From the NCBI GenBank assembly GCA_944472135.2, contig CALYDD020000271.1:1-64000 (forward strand): a stretch of 64,000 nucleotides of DNA. Reading direction: 5' to 3'. The translations under genes were made by a program, and so were the position numbers. Below, piece by piece: positions 28,366-38,965 of the stretch. Positions within the stretch are counted from its first letter, which is position 1, and the number at the start of each line of letters is the position of its first letter. The notes below the pieces were generated by a model. It did no database searches and was not told where the DNA came from. It worked only from the letters and a program-made list of their open reading frames with translations. This stretch comes from Trichobilharzia regenti (lineage: Eukaryota > Platyhelminthes > Trematoda > Strigeidida > Schistosomatidae).

Positions 28366-31300
28366 ACCTCCATTGACTTCGGTTTTCTGACAACTTTTTC
28401 ACCCTGCTCCAGGTCTGCCCACATGCTTTCATCTCCTCTTCACATGACCTCCTCCAAGTCACCCTTGGACGACCAACTCGCCGCCTCCCTTTCGGGTTCC
28501 ACTCGAGGGCTTGTCTAGTGATGTCACTTGATGGTTTCCTCAGCGTATGGCCAATCCATCTCCATTTCTTTCTGCCTATTTGTTTCACAATCGGTTCCTG
28601 ATTGGTTCGCTCCCAGAGATCCCTGTTGCTGATCTTTTCTGGCCATCTGATCTTGAGTATTGAGCGGAGACAGTTGTTAATGAAGGTTTGAAGTTTGTTT
28701 GAGATGCTCTTTATGACTCGCCAAGTCTCTGATCCGTATAGTAGCACTGACTTCACATTGGAGTTGAAAATCCGGATCTTATTTTTGATGCTGATTGCTG
28801 TTGACCTCCACACAGATTTGAGAGTAATGAAAGCTTGTCTTGCTTTTCCGATTCTGGCTTTGATGTCTTCGTCAGTTCCGCCTGTAGTTGAGACGATGCT
28901 TCCCAGGTAGGTGAAGGAGGTTGTTTCTTTCAGGTTCTTCCCATTTATGCTTATTGTGGTCTGTTGTTGCTGTTGATGTTGGCAAGGAATCTTCATCACC
29001 TCTGTTTTATCTATGTTCACGTGAAGTCCTATCTTTGATGCTTCTTCTGCCAACTTGTTACTTTTCATTTGCATATCTTCCAGTTTATGGGAAATCAGAC
29101 ATATATCATCGGCGAAATCCAGATCCTCCAAGTCTTTTGTGTCAGTCCATTTTATGCCTGTTCCCTCGTTGGTTGCCGTTGTCTGTCGCATTATCCAATC
29201 AATTGCAATCAGGAAGATCATTGGTGATAGTAGACAGCCTTGCCTCACTCCCGTCCTCACTTCGAAGGCTTCCGTAAGTTTCCCGTTGTGGATTACTTGG
29301 CATGCAGCATTGTCGTATAACTGTTGGATGAGGTGTATAATTGTCAATGGGACCCCGTAGTAGCGAAGTAGTTTCCAAATGACCTCTCGATCGACGCTGT
29401 CGAAGGCCTTTTCAAAGTCGATGAAGTTGAGATAGAGAGGTGACTGCCATTCCAAGCTTTGTTCAATGATGATCCGTAGAGTGGCGATTTGATCAATACA
29501 TGATTTGTTTCTCCTGAATCCAGCCTGTTCCGGACGAAGTTTTTCATCTAGGGCTTGTTTGATTCTCTCCAGGATGATGCGACTTAGTATCTTGCTTGGA
29601 ATGGACAGAAGCATAATTCCCCGCCAGTTTTTACATTGACTTAAGTCTCCTTTCTTTGGAAGTTTGAATAAGTAACTGTTCTTCCAATCCTCGGGTACTT
29701 TGCCCTCTTTCCACACCTTCTCCAGTAGTGGTGTCATCAAGTCCGCTGTTGTCTCTGGGTCTATTTTCAAAGCCTCTGCTGGGATTCCATCTGGTCCCGG
29801 TGTTTTCCCAGTTTTAAGCATCTTGATTGCATTCAGGACTTCTGATTTCGTCGGGGGGTCAGTGTTCACTGGTAGTTCTGCTTCCGTTGTTGGTATTGCT
29901 GGACGTGTTGTAGGTGGCGGACGATTTAGAAGTCTTTTGAAGTGTTCAACCCAGTGCTTTCTCTGTTCCACCTCTTTGGTGATTGACTTTCCATTGTCGT
30001 CCTTTATTGGCTTAATCTGTGTCGAACGTTTGCCCGATAGGTGCCTAGTTGTTTGGTAGAGTGTGGCGAGGTCTCCTTTGCCTGCAGCTTGTTCTGCTTC
30101 GTTAGCCATGGTTTCATAATATTTTCTTTTGTCTTCCCTGGCGCTTTTCTTCACTCTTTTGTTCAGTGTATTGTAGCTTGCATTCAGCTCCTGTTTTTGT
30201 TGCTCGTCCGTGCACTGGATAATCTTTTGCTTCACTGTCCTTCTCTCTTCTATTAGTTTCCAAGTGTCCATAGTGAGCCACTGTTTGTCCTGTCTCTTTT
30301 TTCTGCCTAGAATTTCTATGCAGGTTTGGCTCCACACCGTTTTCAAGTTGTTCCAGTGCTTTTCAACGCCGACCTCTTCGCTAGTGTTGATTTGTGTCTC
30401 GACTTTGTCCTTTATGCTTGCAATGAAGATGTCCTTTGTAGCCTGGTCCTTCAGCTTTTGAGTGTTGAACTTGGCTTGTGGTCTATCTGCAGCTCCTGAT
30501 TCCCTGAAAGCTTTTAATTTGATTTGGATTGTCCCTTGTACGAGATAGTGGTCTGAGCCAACGTCTGCTCCTCTTCTTGCTTTTGTGTCCAGTAGGCTGC
30601 GCCTCCACTTCCTTGAGATTGAGATGAAGTCGATTTGGTTTTTGGTTTGCCCGTCTGGTGACACCCATGTAGCCTTGTGGATATCTTTGTGCTTGTATAC
30701 ACTGCCACCAATCACCAGTTCGTTGAAGGCGCAGAAGTCGGCGAAGAGTTCTCCGTTTTCATTCATTTCTCCTAGAGCTTCTCTACCCATGATGAGTTCC
30801 CTTCCCGTATTGTCTGGTCCCAGTTTGGCGTTCATGTCTCCCATTAGTATTTTCATGTCGCCAGCTGGAGTATTGTCCATTGTTGCCTGTAGTTGCCTGT
30901 AGAATTCTTCTTTCTTCTCGAGGTCTGCGTTGTTTGTGGGTGCATAACATTGTATGATTGACACTTTCCTTCCTTTGGAGTTGAACCTGGCGGTCATTAT
31001 CCTGGACGAAATCGCCTCCCATTGTATCAGGGCTTTCGTTGCCGTTGGTGACATCATGATAGCCACGCCCTCGGTGTGCGTGTGGTTATCTTCTGGGTGA
31101 CCGGAGTAGATCACTGACTCACCTGTTGACAATTTGGTGAGTCCACTCCCATTCCATCTGCTCTCACATATTCCCAGCACTTGTATTCCGTATCTTTTCA
31201 TCTCGTTGGCGATCTGGGCAGCTTTTCCAGTCTCGTACATGGTTCGAACGTTCCATGTTCCTACACAGACTTTTTCTTTTGGTGCAAGGAGGTTCAGCAT
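28334..31300 (-). CDS. RTE (SR2-like) retrotransposon ORF: AP endonuclease + reverse transcriptase
   Basis: One uninterrupted frame of 988 codons. Residues 1-260 are an exonuclease III/APE-type endonuclease: WNVRT (N17), CESRW (E46), CYAP (Y119), MGDMNAK (D155, N157), NQIDFI (D224) and GSDH (249-251), so all expected catalytic residues are present. RT follows: TPGPDGIPAEAL (500-511), LPKKGD, RPEQAGFRRNKSCIDQI (589-605), NFIDFEKAFDSVDREV (motif A, D628), VRTGVRQGCLLSP (motif B) and DFADD (728-732, catalytic). The normal C-terminal residues after SRVKKLSENRSQWR are replaced by a short unrelated tail, because the element stops at about 28366. By sequence the protein looks enzymatically intact. 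It nicks DNA and copies its own RNA at the nick (target-primed reverse transcription). Confidence 0.93.
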   Translation of the reverse strand: MLNLLAPKEKVCVGTWNVRTMYETGKAAQIANEMKRYGIQVLGICESRWNGSGLTKLSTGESVIYSGHPEDNHTHTEGVAIMMSPTATKALIQWEAISSRIMTARFNSKGRKVSIIQCYAPTNNADLEKKEEFYRQLQATMDNTPAGDMKILMGDMNAKLGPDNTGRELIMGREALGEMNENGELFADFCAFNELVIGGSVYKHKDIHKATWVSPDGQTKNQIDFISISRKWRRSLLDTKARRGADVGSDHYLVQGTIQIKLKAFRESGAADRPQAKFNTQKLKDQATKDIFIASIKDKVETQINTSEEVGVEKHWNNLKTVWSQTCIEILGRKKRQDKQWLTMDTWKLIEERRTVKQKIIQCTDEQQKQELNASYNTLNKRVKKSAREDKRKYYETMANEAEQAAGKGDLATLYQTTRHLSGKRSTQIKPIKDDNGKSITKEVEQRKHWVEHFKRLLNRPPPTTRPAIPTTEAELPVNTDPPTKSEVLNAIKMLKTGKTPGPDGIPAEALKIDPETTADLMTPLLEKVWKEGKVPEDWKNSYLFKLPKKGDLSQCKNWRGIMLLSIPSKILSRIILERIKQALDEKLRPEQAGFRRNKSCIDQIATLRIIIEQSLEWQSPLYLNFIDFEKAFDSVDREVIWKLLRYYGVPLTIIHLIQQLYDNAACQVIHNGKLTEAFEVRTGVRQGCLLSPMIFLIAIDWIMRQTTATNEGTGIKWTDTKDLEDLDFADDICLISHKLEDMQMKSNKLAEEASKIGLHVNIDKTEVMKIPCQHQQQQQTTISINGKNLKETTSFTYLGSIVSTTGGTDEDIKARIGKARQAFITLKSVWRSTAISIKNKIRIFNSNVKSVLLYGSETWRVIKSISNKLQTFINNCLRSILKIRWPEKISNRDLWERTNQEPIVKQIGRKKWRWIGHTLRKPSSDITRQALEWNPKGRRRVGRPRVTWRRSCEEEMKACGQTWSRVKKLSENRSQWRYISFYYIYDY

Positions 31301-31360
31301 ACTGAAGATTCTGTAGCAATTTTTGTTTGCAGGGTGGGGTTGCTAGCCTCACGCCTGAGA
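28366..31360 (-). mobile_element. RTE (SR2-like) element, near full length, 3' tail missing
   Basis: The 5' leader (31300-31360: GCGTGAGGCTAGCAACCCC, GCTACAGAATCTTCAG) precedes the ORF. Other copies in this window end ...GAAGCCCTATGTTCC...AATAATAAT; here that last stretch of about 40 bp and the microsatellite are absent and sequence changes to unrelated DNA at about 28366. Because LINE copying starts at the RNA 3' end, loss of just that end is odd. Confidence 0.85.
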
Positions 31361-31421
31361 AAAGAATGATTACATTAAGTAAAAGTTTAGAGAGATAGTC
31401 GAAAAGCGCGCGCTCGGGAAT

Positions 31422-31423
<2 letters not shown>

Positions 31424-31458
<35 letters not shown>
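31424..31458. repeat. (TA)n microsatellite
   Basis: Perfect run of about 35 bp. Confidence 0.95.
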
Positions 31459-31459
<1 letters not shown>

Positions 31460-31748
31460 TAGTAACCAATCACTAATAGGTACATAATGGTTGCATTTAC
31501 GATCAAAGTATATTGGTTGTCGAAAAATATACATCAGGACAAAACACTTCAGCGAATATATATATCTGTGATGTCTATAATCTATTATCATTTCAGCTGC
31601 GCCAGATATCTTAAAAACAGGGATATATAACACCTTAAAAATAAGACTTTTTCTTGCATTGACTCTAAGAGTAGTATCATTTAGCCCAACACTCCACTGT
31701 AATTTAAACAAGTTAGAGGACAAATTTCTGCATATGATGACTTCACTG
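31459..31748. other. Intergenic stretch, nothing identified
   Basis: AT-rich, no recognised element or coding frame. Confidence 0.4.
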
Positions 31749-32069
31749 TGTGGTGAGAGATTGCTGCTAGTCAAATTCGTAGACACTAATTTACGTCAAT
31801 GTTCATGTCCCAAATATTAGTAATGTGAAAACAAGATCAAAGACTGAGAGCAGACTTTGCGTAGGCAGATACAATTAGCAGATATATGATCTGACATCCA
31901 AGAAACAGCCACAAAGAGAAGAAAGATTAACGTTCACCGAGAAACAATCAATCAGAGGGCTGTTTGTCTACTAACAATAATCTATAATAATGTACATGAA
32001 AATCTATAAATATGTGTTGATTTTCTTAATAAACGATCTGTTGCCTGACTCTTGCCTTCTGTCGTTCCA
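31749..32069 (+). mobile_element. Solo LTR copy, opposite orientation
   Basis: TGTGGTGAGAGATTGC ... AATAAACGATCTGTTGCC ... CTGTCGTTCCA on the plus strand, same LTR family as at 13-23 kb. AATAAA lies about 40 bp before the 3' end, which sets the transcriptional orientation. Confidence 0.75.
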
Positions 32070-32465
32070 ACTGCATGTGCCCTGTTACTTCATTTTGTGA
32101 AACTAGTTTTGTGTTTTTCAAAACCCTATCGAATATGCCTGCAAAGGGGGTGGTATTGGTTCACTTATAAGGTGTTGTAATCCAACATGTCATAAGAAGA
32201 CTGACTACCTTCATGAAAAACTAGGATAGCCAGCAATCCACATTACACGAACTACAAAATTTCACTTATTCGCAATTATTATTTCCTTACAGTCATTAAA
32301 TAGTCTTGGAGTCAAGTTGTAGGCTTCCACAGACTTCTCTCGCCTTTAAAGTGAAGTTAGTTTTGAAAAGTTAGCGTGCGTGGGGTAGATTATCTGGGCT
32401 CACCTTGTGGGGGTTAGATGGTTGTGTGAAGTTAATAACCTAGGAGACGTTTATGCATCTTACAG
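32070..32465. other. Intergenic stretch, nothing identified
   Basis: No coding frame or repeat recognised. Confidence 0.4.
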
Positions 32466-32469
32466 TCTG

Positions 32470-32690
32470 GCTAGTTACAGGATTTCATCATGAGCTGACA
32501 TCGGCTACAGAACCATTGAGAGTACTGAACAGTTGTTTCGTCCCACTAGTCTGGGACTCTTCGTCAGTACGCACCCACCGGGGGTCAGAATCAGTTGCAA
32601 AGTCGATCTCGTAGATCATTTGGCCACCGGGACCTGATCCAGTGGGTCATGAATTCAAACATCTGCTAATTCACGACTAGTCTGACTAGT
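32470..32690 (-). mobile_element. SINE-A copy
   Basis: Reverse strand shows the body and tail (CAGGATTTCATCATGAGCTG on the plus strand), GGACTCTTCGTCAGTACGC and GACCTGATCCAGTGG. The B box is mutated. Confidence 0.7.
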
Positions 32691-33260
32691 GACGCTTATT
32701 TTTACTTATGTGTATCAGTGTCCAGAGGTAGAAAGCTCTAATTCGATGATAGAATTGTGGTTTTTAGTGGCTAAGAATAAATAGTGTTTTGCTGACCTAA
32801 GTCTTCAACAATAATAGTACTAACTGTGTGGAGAATTAGTATTGAGCTGAGCACCTGTTTAATTGCTGGAATTTTTGTTAAAAGAGAGCAGTTTCAATGC
32901 CGCACTGGTTGGTATATGTGCATCCAAATTAGAACATCAAACAGACGATACTTAACAAACTTTTTTATGGACAATATATAACAAATCTTGTAAGGAATAA
33001 GAAAAACGCCATATTTCCTAGGAAAGCCTAGTACTCACTCAATTCAATTGGCAATTAGTAGACACGTTTTTATATCCATCTATCGGATTTACTTATCAAT
33101 GAAGACTAGCTCATGTGACCTGACCAAAAGGTCAAAGAAAGGATCAAGCAGACAAAATCCTCAGAAAGCCCAAATAAACAACCAAGAAAGGAATTGTGAA
33201 AGCTCAGTTTGTCCAGCAGGACAATGAAACCACTGCAAGTAAATTATCTACCTCATTAAA
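32691..33260. other. Intergenic stretch, nothing identified
   Basis: 570 bp without a recognised feature. Confidence 0.4.
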
Positions 33261-33261
33261 C

Positions 33262-33410
33262 AAATTTTTTCTTGCTTTCCTTGTGTTCCAACTGGGACAC
33301 AGGGTTTCAGGCTTTTCAATTTTCAGCTGCAGGATGGTTGGTAGCTTCACAACCCCTTCTCTATGGGGTTTATCACCTGCTATTAATGTAGGCGGTTAGG
33401 ATTCCTGGCT
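33262..33410 (-). mobile_element. SINE-C-like fragment, decayed
   Basis: TTCCAACTGGGACACAGGGT resembles the reversed RTE/SINE-C 3' tail; GGTTGGTAGCTTCACAACC resembles the reversed leader. Confidence 0.45.
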
Positions 33411-33424
33411 TTTACACGCAGTAG

Positions 33425-33612
33425 CGCATTGTGCGTCCGTGGTTCAATGGCGGAACACTCAACATCCACGTGGTCCGATCTCCAGCTGGCGCACTGCTAA
33501 ACCTCGTTAAGTCGTTAGGCCAGTAAGGAGGGAAGGTTGGGGGGGGGCATGAGGCTGGCTACGCCACCCCATGAAAACAAAACCACTATTACGTAAAAGG
33601 AATAAAAAGGTG
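33425..33612 (+). mobile_element. SINE-C copy, decayed head
   Basis: Head TGTGCGTCCGTGGTTCAATGG, then GCATGAGGCTGGCTACGCC and ACTATTACGTAAAAGG, parallel to SINE-C at 25868. A run of nine G at 33540 interrupts. Confidence 0.6.
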
Positions 33613-33639
33613 TATGCGGGGTTAAGGAGTGCGTCGGTT

Positions 33640-34400
33640 GGGAATCGGGCAAACATAAAGAAAGTCCAGGAAAGAAACCTGGACTGGTCAATACTTAAAT
33701 TATCACAGCTTTTGCCCAACCAGCTACAAACGAGGTCTAGTAAAAACGCTCTTCAGCAGAGCCAAAGAAATATGTTCGGAAGACACTGTTGAAGAAGAAC
33801 TCGCCGTCATCGAAAAGAACCTCATCGAGAATAGATATCCCCGAAAGTTCATATTAAAGTATAGAGATGAAGAAGCACACAAACCGAAACCTGACACCGT
33901 TGAAAAGAAACCAGTTTTCATCTGCCTAGCGTACAAAGGGGAAGACGTATCCACAAGAACACAAACAATCACAGGCGCATTAAAAAAAACATTTCCAGCT
34001 GCCAGACTGATCCTATTTCACAACACTGTGTGCTCGTTAACCCAGACAAAAGTAGATGAGTACCCTACTCACGTCAACTCCAACTGCATTTATCAATTCA
34101 CGTGCACCTGCGGAAGCAAGTACATAGGAAGGACTGAGAGGAGAGCATCTACTAGATTTTCTGAGCACATTCCTAAGAGTCTCCGTACAAAAAGGAAGAA
34201 AAGTGTTATCGAGTGCAATCGCCAAACACTTAATTGACACAGGACACACAGTAGAAATTAGCCAAGCCTTCAAAATAATCAAAACGCAAAGAAACCCATG
34301 GCTACTTCGTTTCGCAGAAGCCATTGCTATCAAGAGACTTCGACCAGACCTCTGTATACAGAAAGATAGTGTGACTAATCTTTCACTGCCCTGGTAACCC
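33640..34400 (+). pseudogene. Penelope-like element, RT linker and GIY-YIG domain, one frameshift
   Basis: RT C-terminal linker from about 33790 (EEELAVIEKNLIENRYPRKF, KPVFICLAYKGEDVSTRTQT, LKKTFPAARLILFHNT), then the nuclease: SNCIYQFTCTCGSKYIGRTE, ASTRFSEHIPKSL; a frame change at about 34203 leads to SSAIAKHLIDTGHTVEISQA, LLRFAEAIAIKRLRPDLCIQ and LSLPW stop at 34397. The GIY-YIG motif is intact but the chain is broken. Confidence 0.8.
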
Positions 34401-35325
34401 TAATCCTATTTTATTTTATTTTTGTTTTGCCTTTTTGTCAGTATGCCTGTGTGTTTGTCTTGTTACGAAACATTCTATTCAATTTTGACCTTCAAGTTTC
34501 TAAATCTACTTAACTGTCCATTTAAGTTAAAAATGTTACTTCACTATTCACCTCCACCCTCTTAAACTCTCCACCACAAAATGTGTAAATTCACTCTGTT
34601 CTCTAACCCTGACCCTGTAATATGCCTCTAACCAATCTGTGTTTTCCAACAGAAATCTGAACTCTAACCGCTCTTATCTAATTCCACTATATATAATTAG
34701 TTGTTTTTTTTGACACTGAATAATCTGTCTACCTACATCAGATTCCGGAATTACGTTCCTTATACGTTCTATTTATAACTCTAAGTAATTATGAAAAAGT
34801 ATGTTCCAAAACGTTTTTGAAACTTATAATTTGATTTTGTTTAGGATGTATGCAGTTGATGAGTATCCACGAAATAAAACGAGCTCGTATTATCCAGCAA
34901 ACATGTTCGCTCTTTCTCTCTTCAAACTAATAAAGAATAGCGACCACAGAATGCGGATGTGCCAGGGGCCTTGGCCACCAACCACTCCTTGAATTAGAGA
35001 ACTTACCGTCTATTATACATCAAAAAACCCCGTCTATTCAGGAAAAAAAAATAACCTTACAATATTAAAAAAAAACATTAAAGACGTGATTTTATCCTGA
35101 CGTAACTGGAAAATATCTCCTAATTTCGATTAAGTGTACCAGTTTCCAAGTTTCATAGCTATCAAAACGATTTCATCTATTAGAACAATAAAAACACCCT
35201 AACGCTAATACTTACCTTACTTAAGAAAGGAGACCATAATCAATTTGGTGCTTCAATTCATGCACAACGTTCATACACTAGCACTGTAATTACACGACAC
35301 TTATGCGTTCACGGTCAATCATTGG
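34401..35325 (+). mobile_element. PLE 3' region, then unassigned DNA
   Basis: 34401 to about 34960 is probably the PLE 3' untranslated part: it contains GCAGTTGATGAGTATCCACG with a hammerhead-like core. 34960-35325 holds nothing I recognise. Confidence 0.45.
34856..34874 (+). ncRNA. Hammerhead-like core in a PLE end
   Basis: TTGATGA, GTATCCAC, GAAA: the hammerhead core CUGAUGA-N8-GAAA with C3 changed to T. The spacer could pair GT with AC only. Short stem II is typical of PLE hammerheads. Relic or weak ribozyme. Confidence 0.4.
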
Positions 35326-35329
35326 TGTC

Positions 35330-36470
35330 TGACTGACTGGTTTCAACATAGGACTTTGCATAGATGCGCAGCAGTTCCAGTTGCCACACAAAGCAAGAGA
35401 AGAAACATTCAAACAGAAATATGAGGCGACAAGAATAGTGATATGGACGAACAGTAGAATTTTATTGGATATGACAAACCACAAAGAGTGAAGGCATCTG
35501 CATCAGCTATCGAGATCGATTCTGAGGCATAACACCAATTGTCTCTAGCCATCATTGGTTTCTACCGTCCCGAGGACCCCAACCAGTCAGGAATTTTACA
35601 CATCCCTACATGGTTGGTTTAAACTAACTGTTGTGCATTTCATTCACAGATGTCACGTTTTGGTTTGACCTTCACGACCTCTTTTCCAACGTGATGCACC
35701 CTATGTTAGCTAGCATTACACGTCGAGGAAGATCATTGACGACTGGGCGAACATGCATAACACATCTTCTAACCACCTCAATCGGTGTAACTTCACAACC
35801 CCGTTGGTCGATTTCCCCTCCTTACTTAACACTCGATGCCTACCCTCAATATTGCTCACCCTATTACACCTAACACGGAAGATAGAATGCAGGCACTTAT
35901 GATCAAAGACAGCTAGCCTTCATATGTCTTTCACTCACAATGGCCATCTCTCACTCACAGCCATAAAGGAGGATGGAATGGACTGCTGAGCAGTACACAC
36001 CCTTCGGTCAATAGCCGGACATCATGTTTAGGCCAGAGGCGGCGTAAACTGGCATATACGAAACTAGCCTTCTGTATCCGTTCTGAGATTTCCTCAGAGA
36101 TCAACCCGTTGGCGTTGGCTGATGGTACTTCCAAAATAAGTGAAGGTGGTGGTCAACGTACTTTACCACTTCACTCTCTATTTCTAAGCTAGGAGTCTGT
36201 GTAGTCCATTCCTGTAGCACCATTTTACATTTGACAGGAGAGAAGTGCATGCTATATATTCGAAGACTGCTGCTCCTCAAGATGTTCAGAAGACCCTGTC
36301 TACATTTAGGAGGGAGAACTATATCATCTGCATATTCTAAGTCAACGACATTCACTAGTGGCAATAAGTCAGTCGCTGAAGTCAGGTCAGTTAGGGTTAA
36401 GTTCATTATTACGATACGTATGATGAAATTAAACAGAAATGGAGACGATGGGCATCCCTAATGGGCCAAG
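35330..36470 (-). mobile_element. LINE-B copy, 3' end to RT
   Basis: From 3' end (TGGTTTCAACATAGGACTTTG, 35338) to RT on the reverse strand. The frame 36406-36101 has VDLEYADDIVLPPKC (catalytic YADD), IYSMHFSPVKCKMVLQEW and SLEIESEVVKYVD, the expected region C-terminal to the palm. Stops elsewhere. This is the clearest LINE-B copy of the window. Confidence 0.75.
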
Positions 36471-37733
36471 TTAAACTTTAAGCACCACTAGCTGCCAATG
36501 GAGTGCGACCGCACCAATGACCTTGGGACGTTCACTGAGCAAGTTAGTGAAACCTGACAAATAATGTTTTCATCATCAGTAAAATATGTTTATCGAAGCG
36601 TTATGCTACTAGATGGGATATCTGGCAAGTTTCAGCTTAGGTTTGGGAAAGACTAAGTTATGCTTTAAGTCATGGACAAGTTAGGGTTTGGTTAACCTAA
36701 TAAAGGCGACATTAGAGTTGGCTCGAGTTAGATTACAGTTAGTTGTTATAACTCTGTTGCCAATTTGTTATCACTGAAATGAATAAATCCGTTGCTACTT
36801 TGTTATGTCTGCGCCTTTTAATTACTGTAACGGTAATGAACTTGACTGGTACGCTAATACGTCTATTTGTCCGTTGTACCTTCCGATTCACTGAGCCATA
36901 CGGATATCAAAAGACAAGGGCTGCCAGGCCTGTGACTGTAAGATATTGTATTATACCACCCTATGTAGTTTAGGCAACAACACATGGTATTTATACATTT
37001 TCCTTACCATAATAAAGTCGGGTAACAACCGTGGGAATGGATTGTTCTTACTGGCTAGAAATTTCTATTCTCACTGGTTGCTGATCGCACAAAGATCAAG
37101 GTGAGAGAAAAATAAAGATAAATTGATCTCACACACTAAATCACAATATGCATGTGAGAAATGGTACATTCACATAGTAACTCCATCACAAGATAAATCA
37201 CATGATTCGTGAAAAAGGATGATATACTATTTTTTGCTGGGTTAGGTTCAGAAAAGATTAGGGTTTTTGTTAGGGTTAGAAGACCTAAATAATTACATGC
37301 ATAGAGTGTGGTTCAATTACTCTGTTGATATAAGAATAAAACTTCTGTACTGTGGTAGAGTGTAATTCCTTTGTGGGTAACATTTATTTTGATAAAGTCT
37401 CATAGTGATATTTACTGATGACGTTTCGACCACAATTTATTGCTCAGTCTGTAACATTATGACACTTTATCAAAATAAATTTTACCCACAATGGAATCAT
37501 ACTCTGTTGATACTCCAACCTAAAACTGAGAGCTATTTTTATCACATGTGAGAGCAAGGTATCCTGTGTAACGCTTTTCTACTGTTTTTATCCATTATTT
37601 CATAAATATATTTATTCCATACACAAAAATGTCTCGTTCACGTGATTGGTGCGTTCGAGGTCATTTGCTGATTGTTAGTTAGTGGTGCTTACAGTTAAAG
37701 TTGCCTCCTGATGAACACCACTAGTTGTCACCA
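36470..37733 (+). mobile_element. Merlin-related non-autonomous element with nested PLE hairpin
   Basis: Inverted ends CAAGTTAAACTTTAAGCACC (36475) and GGTGCTTACAGTTAAAGTTG (37687-37731). The last 165 bp aligns with the last 155 bp of the Merlin copy at 20607-21702 (TTCATAAATATA, CACGTGATTGGTGCGTTCG). No transposase remnant inside, so it needed a transposase in trans. A PLE end hairpin sits at 37330-37510. Confidence 0.6.
37330..37510. mobile_element. PLE-1 ends joined as a short hairpin
   Basis: 37345-37440 (GTGGTAGAGTGTAATTCC ... ATTTATTGCTCAG) is the reversed PLE-1 end; 37445-37505 (GACACTTTATCAAAATAAAT ... CACAATGGAATCATACTC) returns in sense. The two arms meet within a few bases. Confidence 0.65.
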
Positions 37734-37754
37734 CTTCAGATGACAACACTCAGT

Positions 37755-38410
37755 ACGCTCCTACCTGGCTGCATATGAGATCGAGTAGAGTGAGTGCCTT
37801 AATTAGTGCAATGTATTTTCTCGGTATTCCCTTTACAGCCAAGCATGGCCAGAGAACCTCTCGGTCAACAGAATCGAATACCACTTTCAGGTCAAGAAAT
37901 ATAACGATTGTTAGACAGCGATGGAAAGTATGTCTATGTTCCAGAATCTATCGAAGGGTGAAGATATGAGCAATACACCCTCTTCCTTCCTGGTCTGAAG
38001 CCTACCTGGTTCTCTCGTGTTTGTTCCTCCTGAGCACCGCTTAGTCTACGCAATATTATTGAGTCTAGAACTTTAGATACCATATTGTTTTCCTTCTCGT
38101 TCCCCAGTGGAACATAGGGCTTCAAGCTAGTGGGGTGACTAGCCCCTTGCCCAACCTTTCCTCCCTACCAGTATTATTTCTGGCTCAGCGAGATAAAAGG
38201 AGTGCGTCGACCGGGGATCGAACCCCGGGCCATATGCATGGTCGGCGAGCGTCCTAACCGCTATACCGCCGAAACACTCAGTTACCATATTAGTGAAGCT
38301 AATTCCCGTGTGACTATCACAGAAAGATTTGTCTCCCTTCTTGTATATCGGGATAATCAACGACCTACAACAGCCTTGTGCCAGGAGTATTCACCCAACA
38401 CAGGTCGGGA
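37755..38410 (-). mobile_element. LINE-B RT fragment split by SINE-C
   Basis: Reverse strand from 38400: IIPIYKKGDKSFCDSHTGIS (RT motif with PxxKKGD), then, after the SINE, SKVLDSIILRRLSGAQEEQT and ENQVGFRPGRKR (GFRPG motif). Decayed further toward 37755 (AVDREVLW-like). Confidence 0.7.
38095..38277 (-). mobile_element. SINE-C insertion in LINE-B
   Basis: Reverse strand: head CGGTATAGCGGTTAGGACGC, B box GGGGTTCGATCCCC, then leader remnant AGGTTGGGCAAGGGGCTAG and tail TTGAAGCCCTATGTTCCAC. TACCATATT occurs on both sides (38078 and 38283), consistent with a target duplication. Confidence 0.8.
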
Positions 38411-38760
38411 GAACTTCCGATTACAAGTCAAGCTAGCTCGTAGACCATTCAATTCAGCCACTGGAAGCCGATTCCATGACCACCTCATCAGTCTTAACCA
38501 ATGTGATTTCGTGATTCCAAAGAGAAGTCGTGACTAGGACGGCAGTAAGAACAAATACTCGCTGGTGATGCCATCGGACGGTGGTCGTACTAAAATGTGT
38601 AGAAGTTAGAATTGATGAGCTGGCCATTAAGTCGGATCCCAGTGACTTGGATGAATGGTCTACAGGCTAACTTGTCCCAAACTAGGCCCACGAAACAGAT
38701 GTCCAGTAGTCCCTCCCTTGCTATTGGTTTTCTAATGGTTCCCTTTTACTTGACATAAAT
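38411..38760. mobile_element. SINE-A fold-back pair, decayed
   Basis: Antisense head region (GCTAGCTCGTAGACCATTC, 38442) then a sense copy from about 38610 (GTCGGATCCCAGTGACTTGG, CCCAAACTAGGCCCACGAAAC, CCAGTAGTCCC). Confidence 0.6.
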
Positions 38761-38965
38761 AAAAAAATCGACACGACTGATAGTGTGAGTTTTATACACA
38801 CACGCACTTCAAAAGAACAAGCAAAATTTGCATCTTCCATATAAAATTATAGTATGTAATATATATTTTTTTCCTCTATATAATACAGTATGTACAGACA
38901 TTGACATAACTGTTTTGAAGTGTACATATTCCTCAATCTTTCTCCTTTGTTCCGTGTTCTGTTCA
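38761..38965. other. POP1 3' flank
   Basis: AT-rich, includes a short AC run (38796-38805). No clear polyadenylation signal was found on the reverse strand. Confidence 0.4.

Noticed and set aside
29700..30059. Several open frames of 60-120 codons on the plus strand between 28.7 and 31.3 kb
   Set aside because: Antisense shadows of the intact RTE ORF.
34856..34874. Possible start of a coding exon in the ORF at 34801-34992
   Set aside because: No splice-site or homology support; the conserved part is the hammerhead-like block of a PLE end.
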